A stretch of DNA of 64,000 nt from Methylobacterium sp. J-076 (GCF_022829405.1 NZ_JAKSXW010000111.1:1-64000), one strand, 5' to 3'. Counted from the first letter of the stretch, positions 26,670-36,056 are shown. The notes: generated by a model from the letters alone, not told the origin. Program-made: numbers and translations.

Positions 26670-28547
26670 TCAGCCGCCCGTCTTGGGCTTCGGCTTGTCG
26701 GCGGAGCCGGGGGCGTCGTGGGGCTGCGGAGCGCCCTTGGGCAGTTCCGGGTTCTCGGGGTTGTGGGGGGCGGCCACCGGGGCGGGCGGGTTCTCCGCGG
26801 TGGTCGTCGGCTTGGCCGTGTCGGGCAGGCCGTCCTTCAGCTTCTCGTTGATCTTGGCGAGGTCGTCGGGCTCGGGGTTCAGGTCCTTGGCGTGCTGCCA
26901 CTGGAACTTGCCCTCCAGCCGGCGGCCGGAGCGCCAGTAGGCGTCGCCGAGGTGGTCGTTGATGGTCGGGTCGCCGGACTTCAGCTCGACGGCCTTCTCC
27001 AGTTCGCGCACCGCGTCGTCCCAGCGGCCGAGGCGGAAATAGGCCCAGCCGAGGCTGTCCACGATCATGCCGTCCCGGGGGGCGGAATCGGCCGCCTGCT
27101 GGAGCAGCTTGAACGCCTCGTCGATGTTCAGGTTCTGATCGACCCAGGAATAGCCGAGGTAGTTGAGCACCTGCGCCTTGGCGGCGGGCTGGCTGTCCGG
27201 CACCAGGGAGAGGGCCTTCTTCAGGTCGGCCTCGGCCTTGGGCCATTGCTTGGCCCGCTCGTAGGCGACGCCGCGGAAGTAGAACGTCGTCCAGTAGTTC
27301 GAGAGGGGCCTGTCGCCGATCAGATCGATGGCGCGGGTGTAGCTCGCGGCGGCGTCGTCGTACTGCTTGCGGGCCCGCTGGACGTTGCCGAGGGCGGTGA
27401 TGACGTCGATGTCGTCGGGATGGGCCTTCATCGCCGCGGCGAGCTGGGCGACCGCCTCGTCGCTCTTGCCCATCTGCTCCAGGTTCAGGCCGATCTGGAT
27501 GTCGGAGTTGAGCTTGAGGGGCGAGGCCGCCGGGATCTGGGCGTAGGCCTCGTTGGCGCGCTCGGGCTGCTTCATCCGGTCGAGGGTGTCGGCGAGCGTC
27601 AGACGGGCGAGGGCGTGGTCCGGGGAGAGGTAGAGGGCGAGCCGCAGGTAGATCACGGCGGGCAGTTCGTCGCCCTGGGTCGAGCCGGCCGAGCCGAGCC
27701 CGTACAGCACCTCGGCGGCGCCGTCCTGGGCGGTGGTGACGAGCTTGCCCAGGGGCTTGCCGGCCTTCAGTTTGTCGAGGGCGTCACGCACCAGCGGGTG
27801 GCGGGGCGAGAGCTGGTCGAACTCGGTATAGGCCTGGATCGCCACGTCGGTGTGGCCCATGCTGGCCTCCTGGCGGGCATAGGCATCGACGATCCGCAGG
27901 GTGTTGCGGTCCCCCTCGTAGGCCGCCTTCAGGCGCGTCTCGGCCTCGGCGTTGTCCCCCGTCACGGCGGCGATCAGGCCGGCGTGGTAGTCGCGGAAGG
28001 TGTTGTAGTAGCGCTCGCCCCGGAGCTTGGCGACGGTGTCCAGGGCCTTCTTGCCGTCGCCGGCACCGGCATAGGACCAAGCGGTGAGGAGCGTCGCGGT
28101 CAGGTCGGTGGCGGCGCCGCGACCGCTGCGGGAGAAGTTCTGCCGGGCGGCGGCCCATTGGCTCGCCTTGATCTGGCGCACGCCCAGCGACAGGTTCGCG
28201 AGCCCGTTGGTCGGGTCGCGGGCGACGAGCTTCTCCGCCGTGCGGAACGCGTCCGGCAGGGCGCCGTCGGCCAGCAGGGAGATGAAGGCCCGCTCCACGA
28301 GCTCGGCGTTGCGCGGGTCGGCCCGCACGGCCTCCCGGTAGAAGGTGGCCGCCGCGGTGGTGTCGCGGGCCGCCCCGGCGATGTAGGCGGAGAGGAAGTT
28401 GCCCTCGAGGGATTCCGCAGGCTCGTAATCCCCCGCCGGCACGGACGCCGTGTCCTTCGGCTGCGCGGCGAAGGCGCCGGGCGCCAGTCCGGAGGCGAGC
28501 AGGAGGGCGAGCGCCGGGACGGTGCGACGGGCGCGTAGAATGGTCAT
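26670..28547 (-). CDS. Exported TPR-repeat protein
   Basis: A 625-residue protein with a cleavable signal peptide (VPALALLLASGLAPGAFA, about 10-27) followed by an almost continuous series of tetratricopeptide repeats. Examples are SLGWAYFRLGRWDDAVRELE and TALGNVQRARKQYDDAAASY. The C terminus is Pro/Lys-rich and disordered. It probably acts in the periplasm or at the outer membrane as a protein-protein scaffold; similar long TPR proteins in this group have no assigned function. The ATG at 28547 begins the signal peptide directly. No partner genes adjoin it. Confidence 0.85.
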   Translation of the reverse strand: MTILRARRTVPALALLLASGLAPGAFAAQPKDTASVPAGDYEPAESLEGNFLSAYIAGAARDTTAAATFYREAVRADPRNAELVERAFISLLADGALPDAFRTAEKLVARDPTNGLANLSLGVRQIKASQWAAARQNFSRSGRGAATDLTATLLTAWSYAGAGDGKKALDTVAKLRGERYYNTFRDYHAGLIAAVTGDNAEAETRLKAAYEGDRNTLRIVDAYARQEASMGHTDVAIQAYTEFDQLSPRHPLVRDALDKLKAGKPLGKLVTTAQDGAAEVLYGLGSAGSTQGDELPAVIYLRLALYLSPDHALARLTLADTLDRMKQPERANEAYAQIPAASPLKLNSDIQIGLNLEQMGKSDEAVAQLAAAMKAHPDDIDVITALGNVQRARKQYDDAAASYTRAIDLIGDRPLSNYWTTFYFRGVAYERAKQWPKAEADLKKALSLVPDSQPAAKAQVLNYLGYSWVDQNLNIDEAFKLLQQAADSAPRDGMIVDSLGWAYFRLGRWDDAVRELEKAVELKSGDPTINDHLGDAYWRSGRRLEGKFQWQHAKDLNPEPDDLAKINEKLKDGLPDTAKPTTTAENPPAPVAAPHNPENPELPKGAPQPHDAPGSADKPKPKTGG

Positions 28548-28707
28548 GAACCGATCCGGCTCCTGGGCGCCGAGCCCGGGAGGGCCGAACGCCTGAATGT
28601 GTGCGGGGCACGAGGGGCCCGGGCGAAAAGCGCCGGGAGACTGGACCTATCCCGCCACCGCCGCAAGGCGAAAGGATGGCACGGGGGGTGTGGCCCGTCG
28701 TCGGGTC

Positions 28708-28980
28708 TCAAGCCAGGATGTCGAGGGTCCGCTTGGCCATCGCGTCGGCCGTGCGCGCCACGGCGGCGTTCATGGCGAAGCCCGTCCGGGCCTCGATCAG
28801 GCCGAGGACGGAGGCGGAGAGGTCGACCGTCGCGGCGGGCGGCAGGGCGGTGCCCTCCCCGCCGAGGGTGCCGGTGTCGAGGGTGCCGGTGCCGAGCGTC
28901 GAGACCTGCCCGGCGATGGCGTCGAGCCGCCGGGCCGCCGTGGTCATGCCACCGGTCGCGATCGTCAGGGCGTCGGACAT
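28708..28980 (-). CDS. Small flagellar basal-body-like protein
   Basis: A 90-residue protein. The N terminus (SDALTIATGGMTTAARRLDA) and C terminus (DLSASVLGLIEARTGFAMNA, then ADAMAKRTLDIL) resemble the paired terminal helices of flagellar rod/hook proteins. In those proteins the C terminus reads like DLAxEMVxLIxAQRxFEANA; here the intervening core is absent. The ATG at 28980 follows GGAGGTGAGG. No flagellar genes adjoin it. It may be a miniature rod-like protein or a relic; its role is unknown. Confidence 0.6.
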   Translation of the reverse strand: MSDALTIATGGMTTAARRLDAIAGQVSTLGTGTLDTGTLGGEGTALPPAATVDLSASVLGLIEARTGFAMNAAVARTADAMAKRTLDILA

Positions 28981-29157
28981 CCTCACCTCCGGGGTGAGGA
29001 TGGGGACCGGCCGTGACGATCCGGTTCAGGGAATCGCTCGCATTCGAGCTTTTTGGGATCCCCGCCGCTCCCATCCCCACCGCCGTCGTGGCGAGCGGAG
29101 CGCTGGACGGGAAAGGAGGCGACGCAACCGCGCGCGGCCCGCCGCCCCCTCGCCCGC

Positions 29158-30831
29158 TCACATGTTCGGGTAGTTCGGCCCGCCCGGCCCCTCCGGCGTC
29201 ACCCAGTCGATGTTCTGGTTCGGGTCCTTGATATCGCAGGTCTTGCAGTGGACGCAGTTCTGCGCGTTGATCTGGAAGCGCACCCCGTCCGAGGCGGCGG
29301 CGTCCTCCACCCACTCGTAGACGCCCGCCGGGCAGTAGCGGCCCGAGGGCCCGCCGAACACGTCGTGCTCGGAGCGCTTCTGCAGCTCCATGTCCCGGAC
29401 CTTGAGGTGGGGCGGCTGGTCCTCCTCATGGTTGGTGTTCGACAGGTAGACCGAGGAGAGCCGGTCGAAGGTCAGCTTGCCGTCGGGCTTCGGGTAGGTG
29501 ATCGGCGTCACCTCCGCGAGGGGCTTGAGGCAGGCATGGTCCGGCTTGCCGTGGGAGAGCGTGCCGAAGGGCGAGGTGCCGAGGATGCTCGTCGCCCACA
29601 TGTCGACCCCGCCGAGGCCGATGCCCACGAGCGTGCCGTAGCGCGACCACAGGGGCTTCACGTTGCGCACCGGCTTCAGGTCCGCCCCGATGGGGCTGTT
29701 CCGCCAGCCGGCCTCGTAGGCGGTGAGCTCGTCACCCTGGCGCCCGGCCTTGAGGGCGTCGGCGATGGCGTCGGCCGCCTGCATCCCGGAGAGCACGGCG
29801 TTGTGCGAGCCCTTGATGCGCGGCACGTTCACGAAGCCCGCCGAGCAGCCCACGAGGCAGCCGCCGGGGAAGACGAGCTTGGGCACCGATTGCCAGCCGC
29901 CCTCCATGATCGCCCGGGCGCCATAGCCGATGCGCTTGGCCCCCTCGAAGGTCTCGGCGATCATCGGGTGGGTCTTGAAGCGCTGGAACTCCTCGAACGG
30001 CGACAGGGTCGGGTTCTCGTAGTTCAGGTGCGTCACGAAACCGACCGAGAGGAGGTGGTCGTCGAAGTGGTAGAGCCAGCTTCCGCCGCCGGCCTTGTTC
30101 GGCAGGGGCCAGCCCATCGTGTGCCGGACGAGGCCGGGCTCGAACTTGTTCGGGGCCAGCTGCCACAGCTCCTTCACCCCGAGCCCGTACTTGAAGTGGT
30201 CGCTCTTGGCGTTGAGGCCGTAGCGGGCGATCAGCCCCTTGGTCAGGTTGCCCCGGGCGCCCTCGCCGAACACCGTGTACTTGCCGCGCAGCTCCATGCC
30301 GCGGGTGTAGTCGTCCCGCGGCTCGCCCGCCTTGCCGATGCCGAGGTCGCCCGTGGCGATGCCCACCACCGCGCCGGCCTCATCGAACAGCACCTCGGAG
30401 GCCGGGAAGCCCGGATAGATCTCGACGCCCAGCGCCTCGGCCTGGACGCCGAGGTACTTGCAGACGTTCGAGAGCGAACCGACGAAGTTGCCGTGGTTCG
30501 ACATCAGCTTGGGGAAGAACAGGTTCGGCAGGGTGATGCCGCTGTTCTTCGTGAGCATCATGAACTCGTCGCGCTCGACGGCGGTCTTGAGCGGCCGCTC
30601 GGGATCCGTGCGCCATTCGGGCAGCAGGGCATCGAGGCCGATCGGGTCCACAACCGCCCCGGACAGGATGTGGGCGCCGACCTCGGAGCCCTTCTCCACC
30701 ACGACGACGCTGATCTCCTCGCCGATCTCGGCGGCGCGCTGCTTCAGGCGGATCGCGGCGGACAGGCCCGCCGGCCCGGCGCCCACCACCACCACGTCGA
30801 AATCCATGCTCTCCCGTTCGGGCAGCGCCAT
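29158..30831 (-). CDS. Electron-transfer flavoprotein-ubiquinone oxidoreductase
   Basis: A 557-residue inner-membrane enzyme passing electrons from ETF to ubiquinone. The N-terminal FAD fold has VVVVGAGPAGLSAAIRL, and the C terminus has the [4Fe-4S] ligands in RYCPAGVYEW and NCVHCKTCDIKDPNQNIDW. The order and length fit mammalian/bacterial ETF-QO. The ATG at 30831 is the best start (AGGAG upstream); an in-frame extension to 30936 is not supported. ETF genes themselves are not in the window. Confidence 0.97.
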   Translation of the reverse strand: MALPERESMDFDVVVVGAGPAGLSAAIRLKQRAAEIGEEISVVVVEKGSEVGAHILSGAVVDPIGLDALLPEWRTDPERPLKTAVERDEFMMLTKNSGITLPNLFFPKLMSNHGNFVGSLSNVCKYLGVQAEALGVEIYPGFPASEVLFDEAGAVVGIATGDLGIGKAGEPRDDYTRGMELRGKYTVFGEGARGNLTKGLIARYGLNAKSDHFKYGLGVKELWQLAPNKFEPGLVRHTMGWPLPNKAGGGSWLYHFDDHLLSVGFVTHLNYENPTLSPFEEFQRFKTHPMIAETFEGAKRIGYGARAIMEGGWQSVPKLVFPGGCLVGCSAGFVNVPRIKGSHNAVLSGMQAADAIADALKAGRQGDELTAYEAGWRNSPIGADLKPVRNVKPLWSRYGTLVGIGLGGVDMWATSILGTSPFGTLSHGKPDHACLKPLAEVTPITYPKPDGKLTFDRLSSVYLSNTNHEEDQPPHLKVRDMELQKRSEHDVFGGPSGRYCPAGVYEWVEDAAASDGVRFQINAQNCVHCKTCDIKDPNQNIDWVTPEGPGGPNYPNM

Positions 30832-31073
30832 CCTCACCACTCCTGATCTTCTTGTCTCAGCTTTGTCTGTCGTCTGAACCGATTCCAAGCTAGAAACGCA
30901 AGCCGGTATGAAGACGCGCGGTCCCCGCGGCGGCATCCGGCGCGGGCGGGGCCTGCGCCTTGGCCGTCCTGGGACATGCGGGGGCAGCGCCTCTCGCCGC
31001 CATCGCGCATCCCCTTGACGCGGCGGCGCGAACGGGCGTTGTCCACAGGCCGCCGGAGCCCCATGTCCCCGTG

Positions 31074-31949
31074 ATGCCGAACCCCGCCGACGCGCAGGCC
31101 GACCTCATCGCCTATCTCGACTTCCACACGGAAGCCGGGGTCGATCTCGCGCTCGACGAGCAGCCGCACGACCGCTTCGGCGAGGCGGACGCGCCGGAGC
31201 CCGCCCCCCGCCCCCGGCCGGCGCCCCGCCGGGCCGCCCTCGCCGCAGTTCCCCCCTCCCCGGCGCCCCCCTCCCCTCCCCCGCAGGACGCGCCCAGGGC
31301 GCCCCCGCGGGCCACCTATGGCCGGTCCGCCGCCGCGGAGCCGGAGGAGGCCGCGGGCGATGCCAGGGCCAGGGCCCGCGACGCGGCGAGCCTGGAGGAG
31401 CTGGAGGCGATCCTCGCCGGGTTCGACTCCTGCCCCCTGCGCTTCACCGCCAAGAACCTCGTGTTCGGCGACGGCAATCCCCAGGCGCGGGTGATGTTCC
31501 TGGGCGAGGCGCCCGGCGCCGACGAGGACCGGATCGGCAAGCCGTTCATGGGCCGCTCGGGCCAGCTCCTCGACAAGATGATGGCGGCCATCGGCCTCGA
31601 CCGGAGCTCCGCCTACATCGCCAACGTGGTGCCGTGGCGTCCGCCGGGCAACCGCAACCCGACCCCGCAGGAGGTGGCGATGTGCAAGCCCTTCGTGGAG
31701 CGGCAGATCGAGCTGGTCGACCCGGAGCTGATCGTCTGCCTCGGCGCCCCGGCGACCCAGACCCTCACCGGCACCAAGGACGGCATCCTCAAGACCCGCG
31801 GCCGGTTCTTCTCCTACGCCCTGCCGGGGCGGGAGGCGCGCCTGCTCGCCACGCTGCACCCGGCCTTCCTCCTGCGCCAGCCCCTGCAGAAGCGGCTGGC
31901 GTGGCGGGATTTCCGGGCCCTGCGCGGGGCCCTCGACGGCAAGGCTTGA
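31074..31949 (+). CDS. Uracil-DNA glycosylase, family 4-like
   Basis: A 291-residue protein. After a Pro/Ala-rich linker (about 45-110) comes the glycosylase domain with MFLGEAPGADEDRIGKPFMG (motif A), YIANVVPWRPPGNRNPTPQE and the motif B His in ATLHPAFLLRQP. Family 4 enzymes carry four cluster cysteines. Here only three candidates are visible (in FDSCPL, AMCKPF and LIVCLG), the first of the N-terminal pair being replaced. The start at 31074 is chosen because it begins the conserved helical N terminus; GTG at 31071 is equally possible. It removes uracil from DNA in base-excision repair. Confidence 0.85.
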   Translation: MPNPADAQADLIAYLDFHTEAGVDLALDEQPHDRFGEADAPEPAPRPRPAPRRAALAAVPPSPAPPSPPPQDAPRAPPRATYGRSAAAEPEEAAGDARARARDAASLEELEAILAGFDSCPLRFTAKNLVFGDGNPQARVMFLGEAPGADEDRIGKPFMGRSGQLLDKMMAAIGLDRSSAYIANVVPWRPPGNRNPTPQEVAMCKPFVERQIELVDPELIVCLGAPATQTLTGTKDGILKTRGRFFSYALPGREARLLATLHPAFLLRQPLQKRLAWRDFRALRGALDGKA

Positions 31950-32029
31950 CGGTTCGGTGGGAACCCTGCCTCCCTCCCCGCCATTAGAGCCTGGCCGGAT
32001 GCGGCCGGTGCGGCACGGATGGCACGATC

Positions 32030-32947
32030 ATGCGCTGGGAAGATCTACGCAGCTCCGACAATGTCGAGGACCGGCGCGGTGAAGGCGGCGGCGGCGGCGG
32101 CGGCGGGATGGGCTTTCCCGGCGGCGGGGCCGGCGGCCTCGGCATCGGCACCATCGTCGTCCTGCTGATCATCAGCTACTTCACCGGCATCAACCCGGCG
32201 GTCCTGATCGGCGGCGCCCAGCAGATCGGCGGCGGCGGCAGCCAGCGCCAGGAGCAGGCCGACCCGCAGACCCAGGCCAAGCGGCGCCAAGCGCCCACCG
32301 ACGAGAGCGGGCGCTTCGCCTCCAAGATCCTCGGCAACACCGAGGACGTGTGGAGCACCATCCTCCCGCAGCAGACCGGCAAGCAGTACACGCCGACGAC
32401 GCTCGTGCTCTACACCGGCGGCACCCGCTCCGGCTGCGGCTCGGCCCAGGCGGCGATGGGGCCGTTCTACTGCCCGCTGGACAAGAAGGTCTATCTGGAC
32501 ACCGGCTTCTTCAAGGAGATGGCCACGAAGTTCGGGGTGAAGGGCGATTTCGCCTACGCCTACGTCATCGCCCACGAGGTCGGCCACCACGTGCAGGACG
32601 TGCTCGGCATCCTCGGCAAGGTGCAGGCCCGGCAGCAGCAGGCCTCGGACAAGACCGAGGCGAACGCCATCTCGGTCCGCATCGAGCTGATGGCCGATTG
32701 CCTCGCCGGCGTCTGGGCGAAGAACTCGAACGACAAATACGCCGAGCTGGAGCAGGGCGACATCGACGAGGCCCTGAACGCCGCCGCCCAGATCGGCGAC
32801 GACGCCCTCCAGCAGCGCTCCCGCGGCTACGTGGTGCCGGACTCCTTCACCCACGGAAGCTCGGCCCAGCGCCAGCGCTGGTTCACGGCGGGCTACAAGA
32901 GCGGCCAGACCAAGTCCTGCGACACGTTCCGCACGGCGAACAACTGA
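32030..32947 (+). CDS. YpfJ-family neutral zinc metallopeptidase
   Basis: A 305-residue membrane-anchored protein. A Gly-rich N terminus precedes one transmembrane helix (LGIGTIVVLLIISYF, about 37-51). The zinc-binding HEVGHH motif lies in AYVIAHEVGHHVQDVLG, with the third ligand region in ELMADCLAGVWA. The family hallmark GCGSAQAAMGPFYCPLD is present. The catalytic domain faces the periplasm. Its substrate is unknown throughout the family. Both ends match relatives; a GC-rich hairpin follows. Confidence 0.92.
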   Translation: MRWEDLRSSDNVEDRRGEGGGGGGGGMGFPGGGAGGLGIGTIVVLLIISYFTGINPAVLIGGAQQIGGGGSQRQEQADPQTQAKRRQAPTDESGRFASKILGNTEDVWSTILPQQTGKQYTPTTLVLYTGGTRSGCGSAQAAMGPFYCPLDKKVYLDTGFFKEMATKFGVKGDFAYAYVIAHEVGHHVQDVLGILGKVQARQQQASDKTEANAISVRIELMADCLAGVWAKNSNDKYAELEQGDIDEALNAAAQIGDDALQQRSRGYVVPDSFTHGSSAQRQRWFTAGYKSGQTKSCDTFRTANN

Positions 32948-32959
32948 GGACGCGAAACG

Positions 32960-32983
32960 CCCTCCCCCCTGTGCGGGGGAGGG
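32960..32983 (+). terminator. Hairpin after metallopeptidase gene
   Basis: CCCTCCCCC / GGGGGAGGG with a six-base loop, 12 bases past the stop codon. It has no T run. Confidence 0.6.
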
Positions 32984-33053
32984 TGGTTCCGCCGGGGCGC
33001 GGGAGACGGGCGCGCCCTCGCCATGACGGGCGGAGTGATCCGGAGCGGATCCC

Positions 33054-33314
33054 CTACCGCCGGCTGAGGCGCAGGGCGTTGGCGCGGACCTTCCGCCGGT
33101 AGCTGCTCACCACCTTGCCGTTCGAGGCGCCCGTGGCCAGCATCATGGCCGCCTCGCCGGCCGCGAGGATCTTCTCGGTCACCATCAGCTGCGCCTCGGC
33201 CTGGGCCGCGGGACCGCCCATCGCCATCATCGTGAGGCGCTGGACCACGACCCCCTGGGATTCCATCGCGAGCATGGACAGGTCCATGCCCATCTTCCAC
33301 CAGCCGAACAGCAT
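33054..33314 (-). CDS. Small conserved alphaproteobacterial protein, unknown function
   Basis: An 86-residue, Met/Ala-rich helical protein starting MLFGWWKMGMDLSMLAMESQ and ending in a basic segment (YRRKVRANALRLSRR). The pattern of an amphipathic helix with repeated AMGGPAAQAEA/AAGEAAMMLATG units and a basic tail is phasin-like, but this is only a resemblance. The ATG at 33314 follows AAGGGAACG, so the longer frame upstream is rejected. It is divergent from the ABC-F gene. Confidence 0.6.
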   Translation of the reverse strand: MLFGWWKMGMDLSMLAMESQGVVVQRLTMMAMGGPAAQAEAQLMVTEKILAAGEAAMMLATGASNGKVVSSYRRKVRANALRLSRR

Positions 33315-33471
33315 CGTCGTTCCCTTGTTGCGAATGGCAACGCCGGGGGCCCCCTCCGGGTCCCCGTTGCGGCAACGATGCCTGCCATGCACGACCTCCG
33401 CCTTTGCGGGAAGGCGCTCCATGCCGTAATCGCGGCGCACGCCCCTGTCACGCCATCCCCCCGCCGGACCC

Positions 33472-35094
33472 ATGATACGCCTCGACCGCATCACCAAGCA
33501 GAACGGGAAGCAGCTCGTCTTCATCGAGGCCAGCGCCGCCCTCCAGCGGGGGGAGAAGGTCGGCCTCGTCGGCCCGAACGGGGCCGGCAAGACCACCCTG
33601 TTCCGCATGATCACCGGCGAGGAGCAGCCCGACGAGGGGCAGGTCCAGTCCGAGCGCGGGGTGACGATCGGCTATTTCAGCCAGGATGTCGGCGAGATGG
33701 CCGGGCGCAGCGTCGTCGCCGAGGTGATGGACGGGGCGGGGCCCGTCAGCGCGATCGCCAGCGAGCTGGCCGAGCTCGGCGCGGCCCTGGCCGACCCCGA
33801 CCGGGCCGACGAGATGGACGCGCTGATCGAGCGCTACGGCGAGGTCCAGGGGCGGTTCGAGGAGCTCGACGGCTACGCCCTGGAGGGGAGGGCGCGGGAG
33901 ACCCTCGACGGCCTCGGCTTCAGCCAGGAGATGATGGAGGGCGACGTCGGCGCCCTCTCCGGCGGGTGGAAGATGCGCGTGGCGCTCGCCCGCATCCTGC
34001 TGATGCGCCCCGACGCGATGCTCCTCGACGAGCCGTCGAACCACCTCGACATCGAGAGCCTGATCTGGCTCGAGACCTTCCTGAAGGGCTATGACGGCGC
34101 CCTGCTGATGACCTCCCACGACCGGGAGTTCATGAACCGCATCGTCGGCAAGATCATCGAGATCGACGGCGGCAGCCTCACCACCTATTCGGGCGACTAC
34201 GCCTTCTACGCGCAGCAGCGCCTCCAGAACGAGGCGCAGCGGCAGGCGCAGTACGAGCGCCAGCAGGCGATGCTCGCCAAGGAGATCCAGTTCATCGAGC
34301 GCTTCAAGGCCCGCGCCTCCCACGCCGCGCAGGTGCAGAGCCGGGTGAAGAAGCTCGACAAGATCGAGCGCGTCGAGCCGCCCCGGCGGCGCCAATCGGT
34401 GGCGTTCGAGTTCCAGGCGCCGCCGCGCTCGGGGGACGACGTGGTGATGCTGAAGGGCGTGCAGAAGCGCTACGGCAGCCGCGCCATCTACGAGGGGCTC
34501 GACTTCTCGATCCGCCGGAAGGAGCGCTGGTGCGTCATGGGCGTCAACGGCGCCGGCAAGTCGACGCTGCTCAAGCTCGTCACCGGCACCACGACCCCCG
34601 ATGCCGGCTCCGTCACCGTCGGCGGCAGCGTGAAGCTCGGCTACTTCGCCCAGCACGCCATGGACGTCCTGGAGGGCGAGCGCACGGTGTTCCAGACCCT
34701 GGAGGAGGCGTTCCCGCAGGCGGGGCAGGGCTCCCTGCGGACGCTGGCCGGCTGCTTCGGGTTCTCCGGCGACGACATCGAGAAGCGCTGCCGGGTGCTC
34801 TCCGGCGGCGAGAAGGCCCGGCTGGTGCTGGCCCTGATGCTCTACGACCCGCCGAACTTCCTCGTCCTCGACGAGCCCACCAACCACCTCGACATCGGCA
34901 CCAAGGAGATGCTGGTCGACGCCCTGTCCTCCTTCGAGGGGACGATGCTGTTCGTCTCGCACGACCGGCACTTCCTCGCCGCCCTCTCGAACCGCGTGCT
35001 GGAGATCACCCCGGACGGGGCGCACCAGTATGGCGGCGGCTACACGGAATACGTCGCCAGCACCGGCCGGGAGGCGCCGGGCCTGCGCAGCTAG
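33472..35094 (+). CDS. ABC-F family ATPase (ribosome-associated type)
   Basis: A 540-residue soluble protein with two ABC domains and no membrane segments. Walker A motifs are GPNGAGKTT and GVNGAGKST, signatures LSGGWKMRVALAR and LSGGEKARLVLAL, Walker B LLDEPSNHLD and VLDEPTNHLD. A charged linker (about 240-300) with QRLQNEAQRQAQYERQQ joins them. ABC-F proteins act on the ribosome in translation control or antibiotic protection; this one resembles the housekeeping EttA/Uup group. Its TAG stop codon lies in the first bases of the repeat at 35091-35158. Confidence 0.93.
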   Translation: MIRLDRITKQNGKQLVFIEASAALQRGEKVGLVGPNGAGKTTLFRMITGEEQPDEGQVQSERGVTIGYFSQDVGEMAGRSVVAEVMDGAGPVSAIASELAELGAALADPDRADEMDALIERYGEVQGRFEELDGYALEGRARETLDGLGFSQEMMEGDVGALSGGWKMRVALARILLMRPDAMLLDEPSNHLDIESLIWLETFLKGYDGALLMTSHDREFMNRIVGKIIEIDGGSLTTYSGDYAFYAQQRLQNEAQRQAQYERQQAMLAKEIQFIERFKARASHAAQVQSRVKKLDKIERVEPPRRRQSVAFEFQAPPRSGDDVVMLKGVQKRYGSRAIYEGLDFSIRRKERWCVMGVNGAGKSTLLKLVTGTTTPDAGSVTVGGSVKLGYFAQHAMDVLEGERTVFQTLEEAFPQAGQGSLRTLAGCFGFSGDDIEKRCRVLSGGEKARLVLALMLYDPPNFLVLDEPTNHLDIGTKEMLVDALSSFEGTMLFVSHDRHFLAALSNRVLEITPDGAHQYGGGYTEYVASTGREAPGLRS

Positions 35095-35158
35095 ACCTTT
35101 GTCTTTCCCGCATTTTCCTGCGCCGAACCGGCATCCATTTCGGCGGAAAATGCTCTAG
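35091..35158. repeat. 68-bp intergenic repeat element, copy 2
   Basis: Inverted copy of the element at 3222-3289, 64 of 68 bases the same. CTAGACCTTT forms one end and AAAATGCTCTAG the other. The ABC-F stop codon (TAG, 35092-35094) is inside the CTAG end. Confidence 0.85.
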
Positions 35159-35241
35159 CGGGCGCGGCCGTCCGACCTTGGCCGCCACTCGGTTGCGCGC
35201 TACCTTGTTTCAAGGCCGCGAGAGCCCGAGGAGGATGACCC

Positions 35242-35739
35242 ATGAGACGAGGTGCCCTGACCATCGCCACCGGCTGCGCGCTGCTGCTCGCCGCCTCCGG
35301 CGCGAGCGTCGCGCAGGAGGATCACGGGGCACACGGCGCGGTCACCCTGCCGGATGCCGCGAGCGCCACCTACCAGCCGGGTCCGCCGAACCTGCCCAAG
35401 GGCACGCAGATCAGCATGGTCTCCGGCGATCCGGCCAAGCCCGGCCCGTTCGTCCTGCGGATCAAGTTCCCGGCCAACACCGTGATCGCGCCGCACACCC
35501 ATTCGCAGGCGGAGACGCTGACGATCCTCTCGGGCGCGATCTACCACGAGCACGGGCCGACGATCGACAAGGCGGCGGGCCAGGAGCTGCGGACGGGCGG
35601 CTTCGTCTTCCTGCCGAAGGACATGCCGCATTCCCTCTGGACCACCGCCCAGCCGGTGGAGCTTCAGGTCAACGGCTCCGGCCCCTTCGGCCTGAACTAC
35701 ATCGACCCCGCCGACGACCCGAGCCGGGCGGCGCACTGA
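35242..35739 (+). CDS. Exported cupin-domain protein
   Basis: A 165-residue protein with a signal peptide (LTIATGCALLLAASGASVA) and one cupin barrel. The metal-ligand motif is seen as APHTHSQAETLTILSGAIY (about 91-109), with a second His in FLPKDMPHSLWTT. It is probably a periplasmic metal-binding cupin; neither metal nor substrate can be told. GAGGAGG lies just before the ATG at 35242. The ~200-bp repeat follows downstream. Confidence 0.82.
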   Translation: MRRGALTIATGCALLLAASGASVAQEDHGAHGAVTLPDAASATYQPGPPNLPKGTQISMVSGDPAKPGPFVLRIKFPANTVIAPHTHSQAETLTILSGAIYHEHGPTIDKAAGQELRTGGFVFLPKDMPHSLWTTAQPVELQVNGSGPFGLNYIDPADDPSRAAH

Positions 35740-35811
35740 GCGCGGGCCTCGCGCAGGGCGCCTGAGGCCGATCCCACCCCTCCTGGGTGCCGGGCCGGAC
35801 ACGAGGGATCG

Positions 35812-36011
35812 TCCTGCCGCGCGGTCGCTGCCGCTCTCCCCTCGCCCCGCCTGAGGGGAGAGGGTTTTGCCGACCTCGTGGTCGGCGAAACGAGGCGGCA
35901 GCCGAAGGCGAGGGCGTGCCGAACGGGGCCCCTCCGGTGCGCCCCGTCACCGCCGCTCCGGCTTCGCCTGTGCGTCCCGCCGACACGGCGGAGTGTGGCC
36001 GGGCCTCTCCC
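35812..36011. repeat. ~200-bp dispersed repeat, copy 2
   Basis: Inverted match to 21511-21710, roughly 85% identical by eye. It includes the small palindrome GCCGACCTCGTGGTCGGC. It lies between the cupin gene and the convergent mnmE stop. Confidence 0.8.
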
Positions 36012-36056
36012 GGCAAGCGGGGCGAGGGGGCCAGCGGATCGGATCGGCCCGCTGTC

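Noticed and set aside
31036..31052. TTGTCCACAGG resembling a DnaA box
   Set aside because: It is a single copy with no cluster, no AT-rich unwinding element and no dnaA nearby, so there is no support for an origin.
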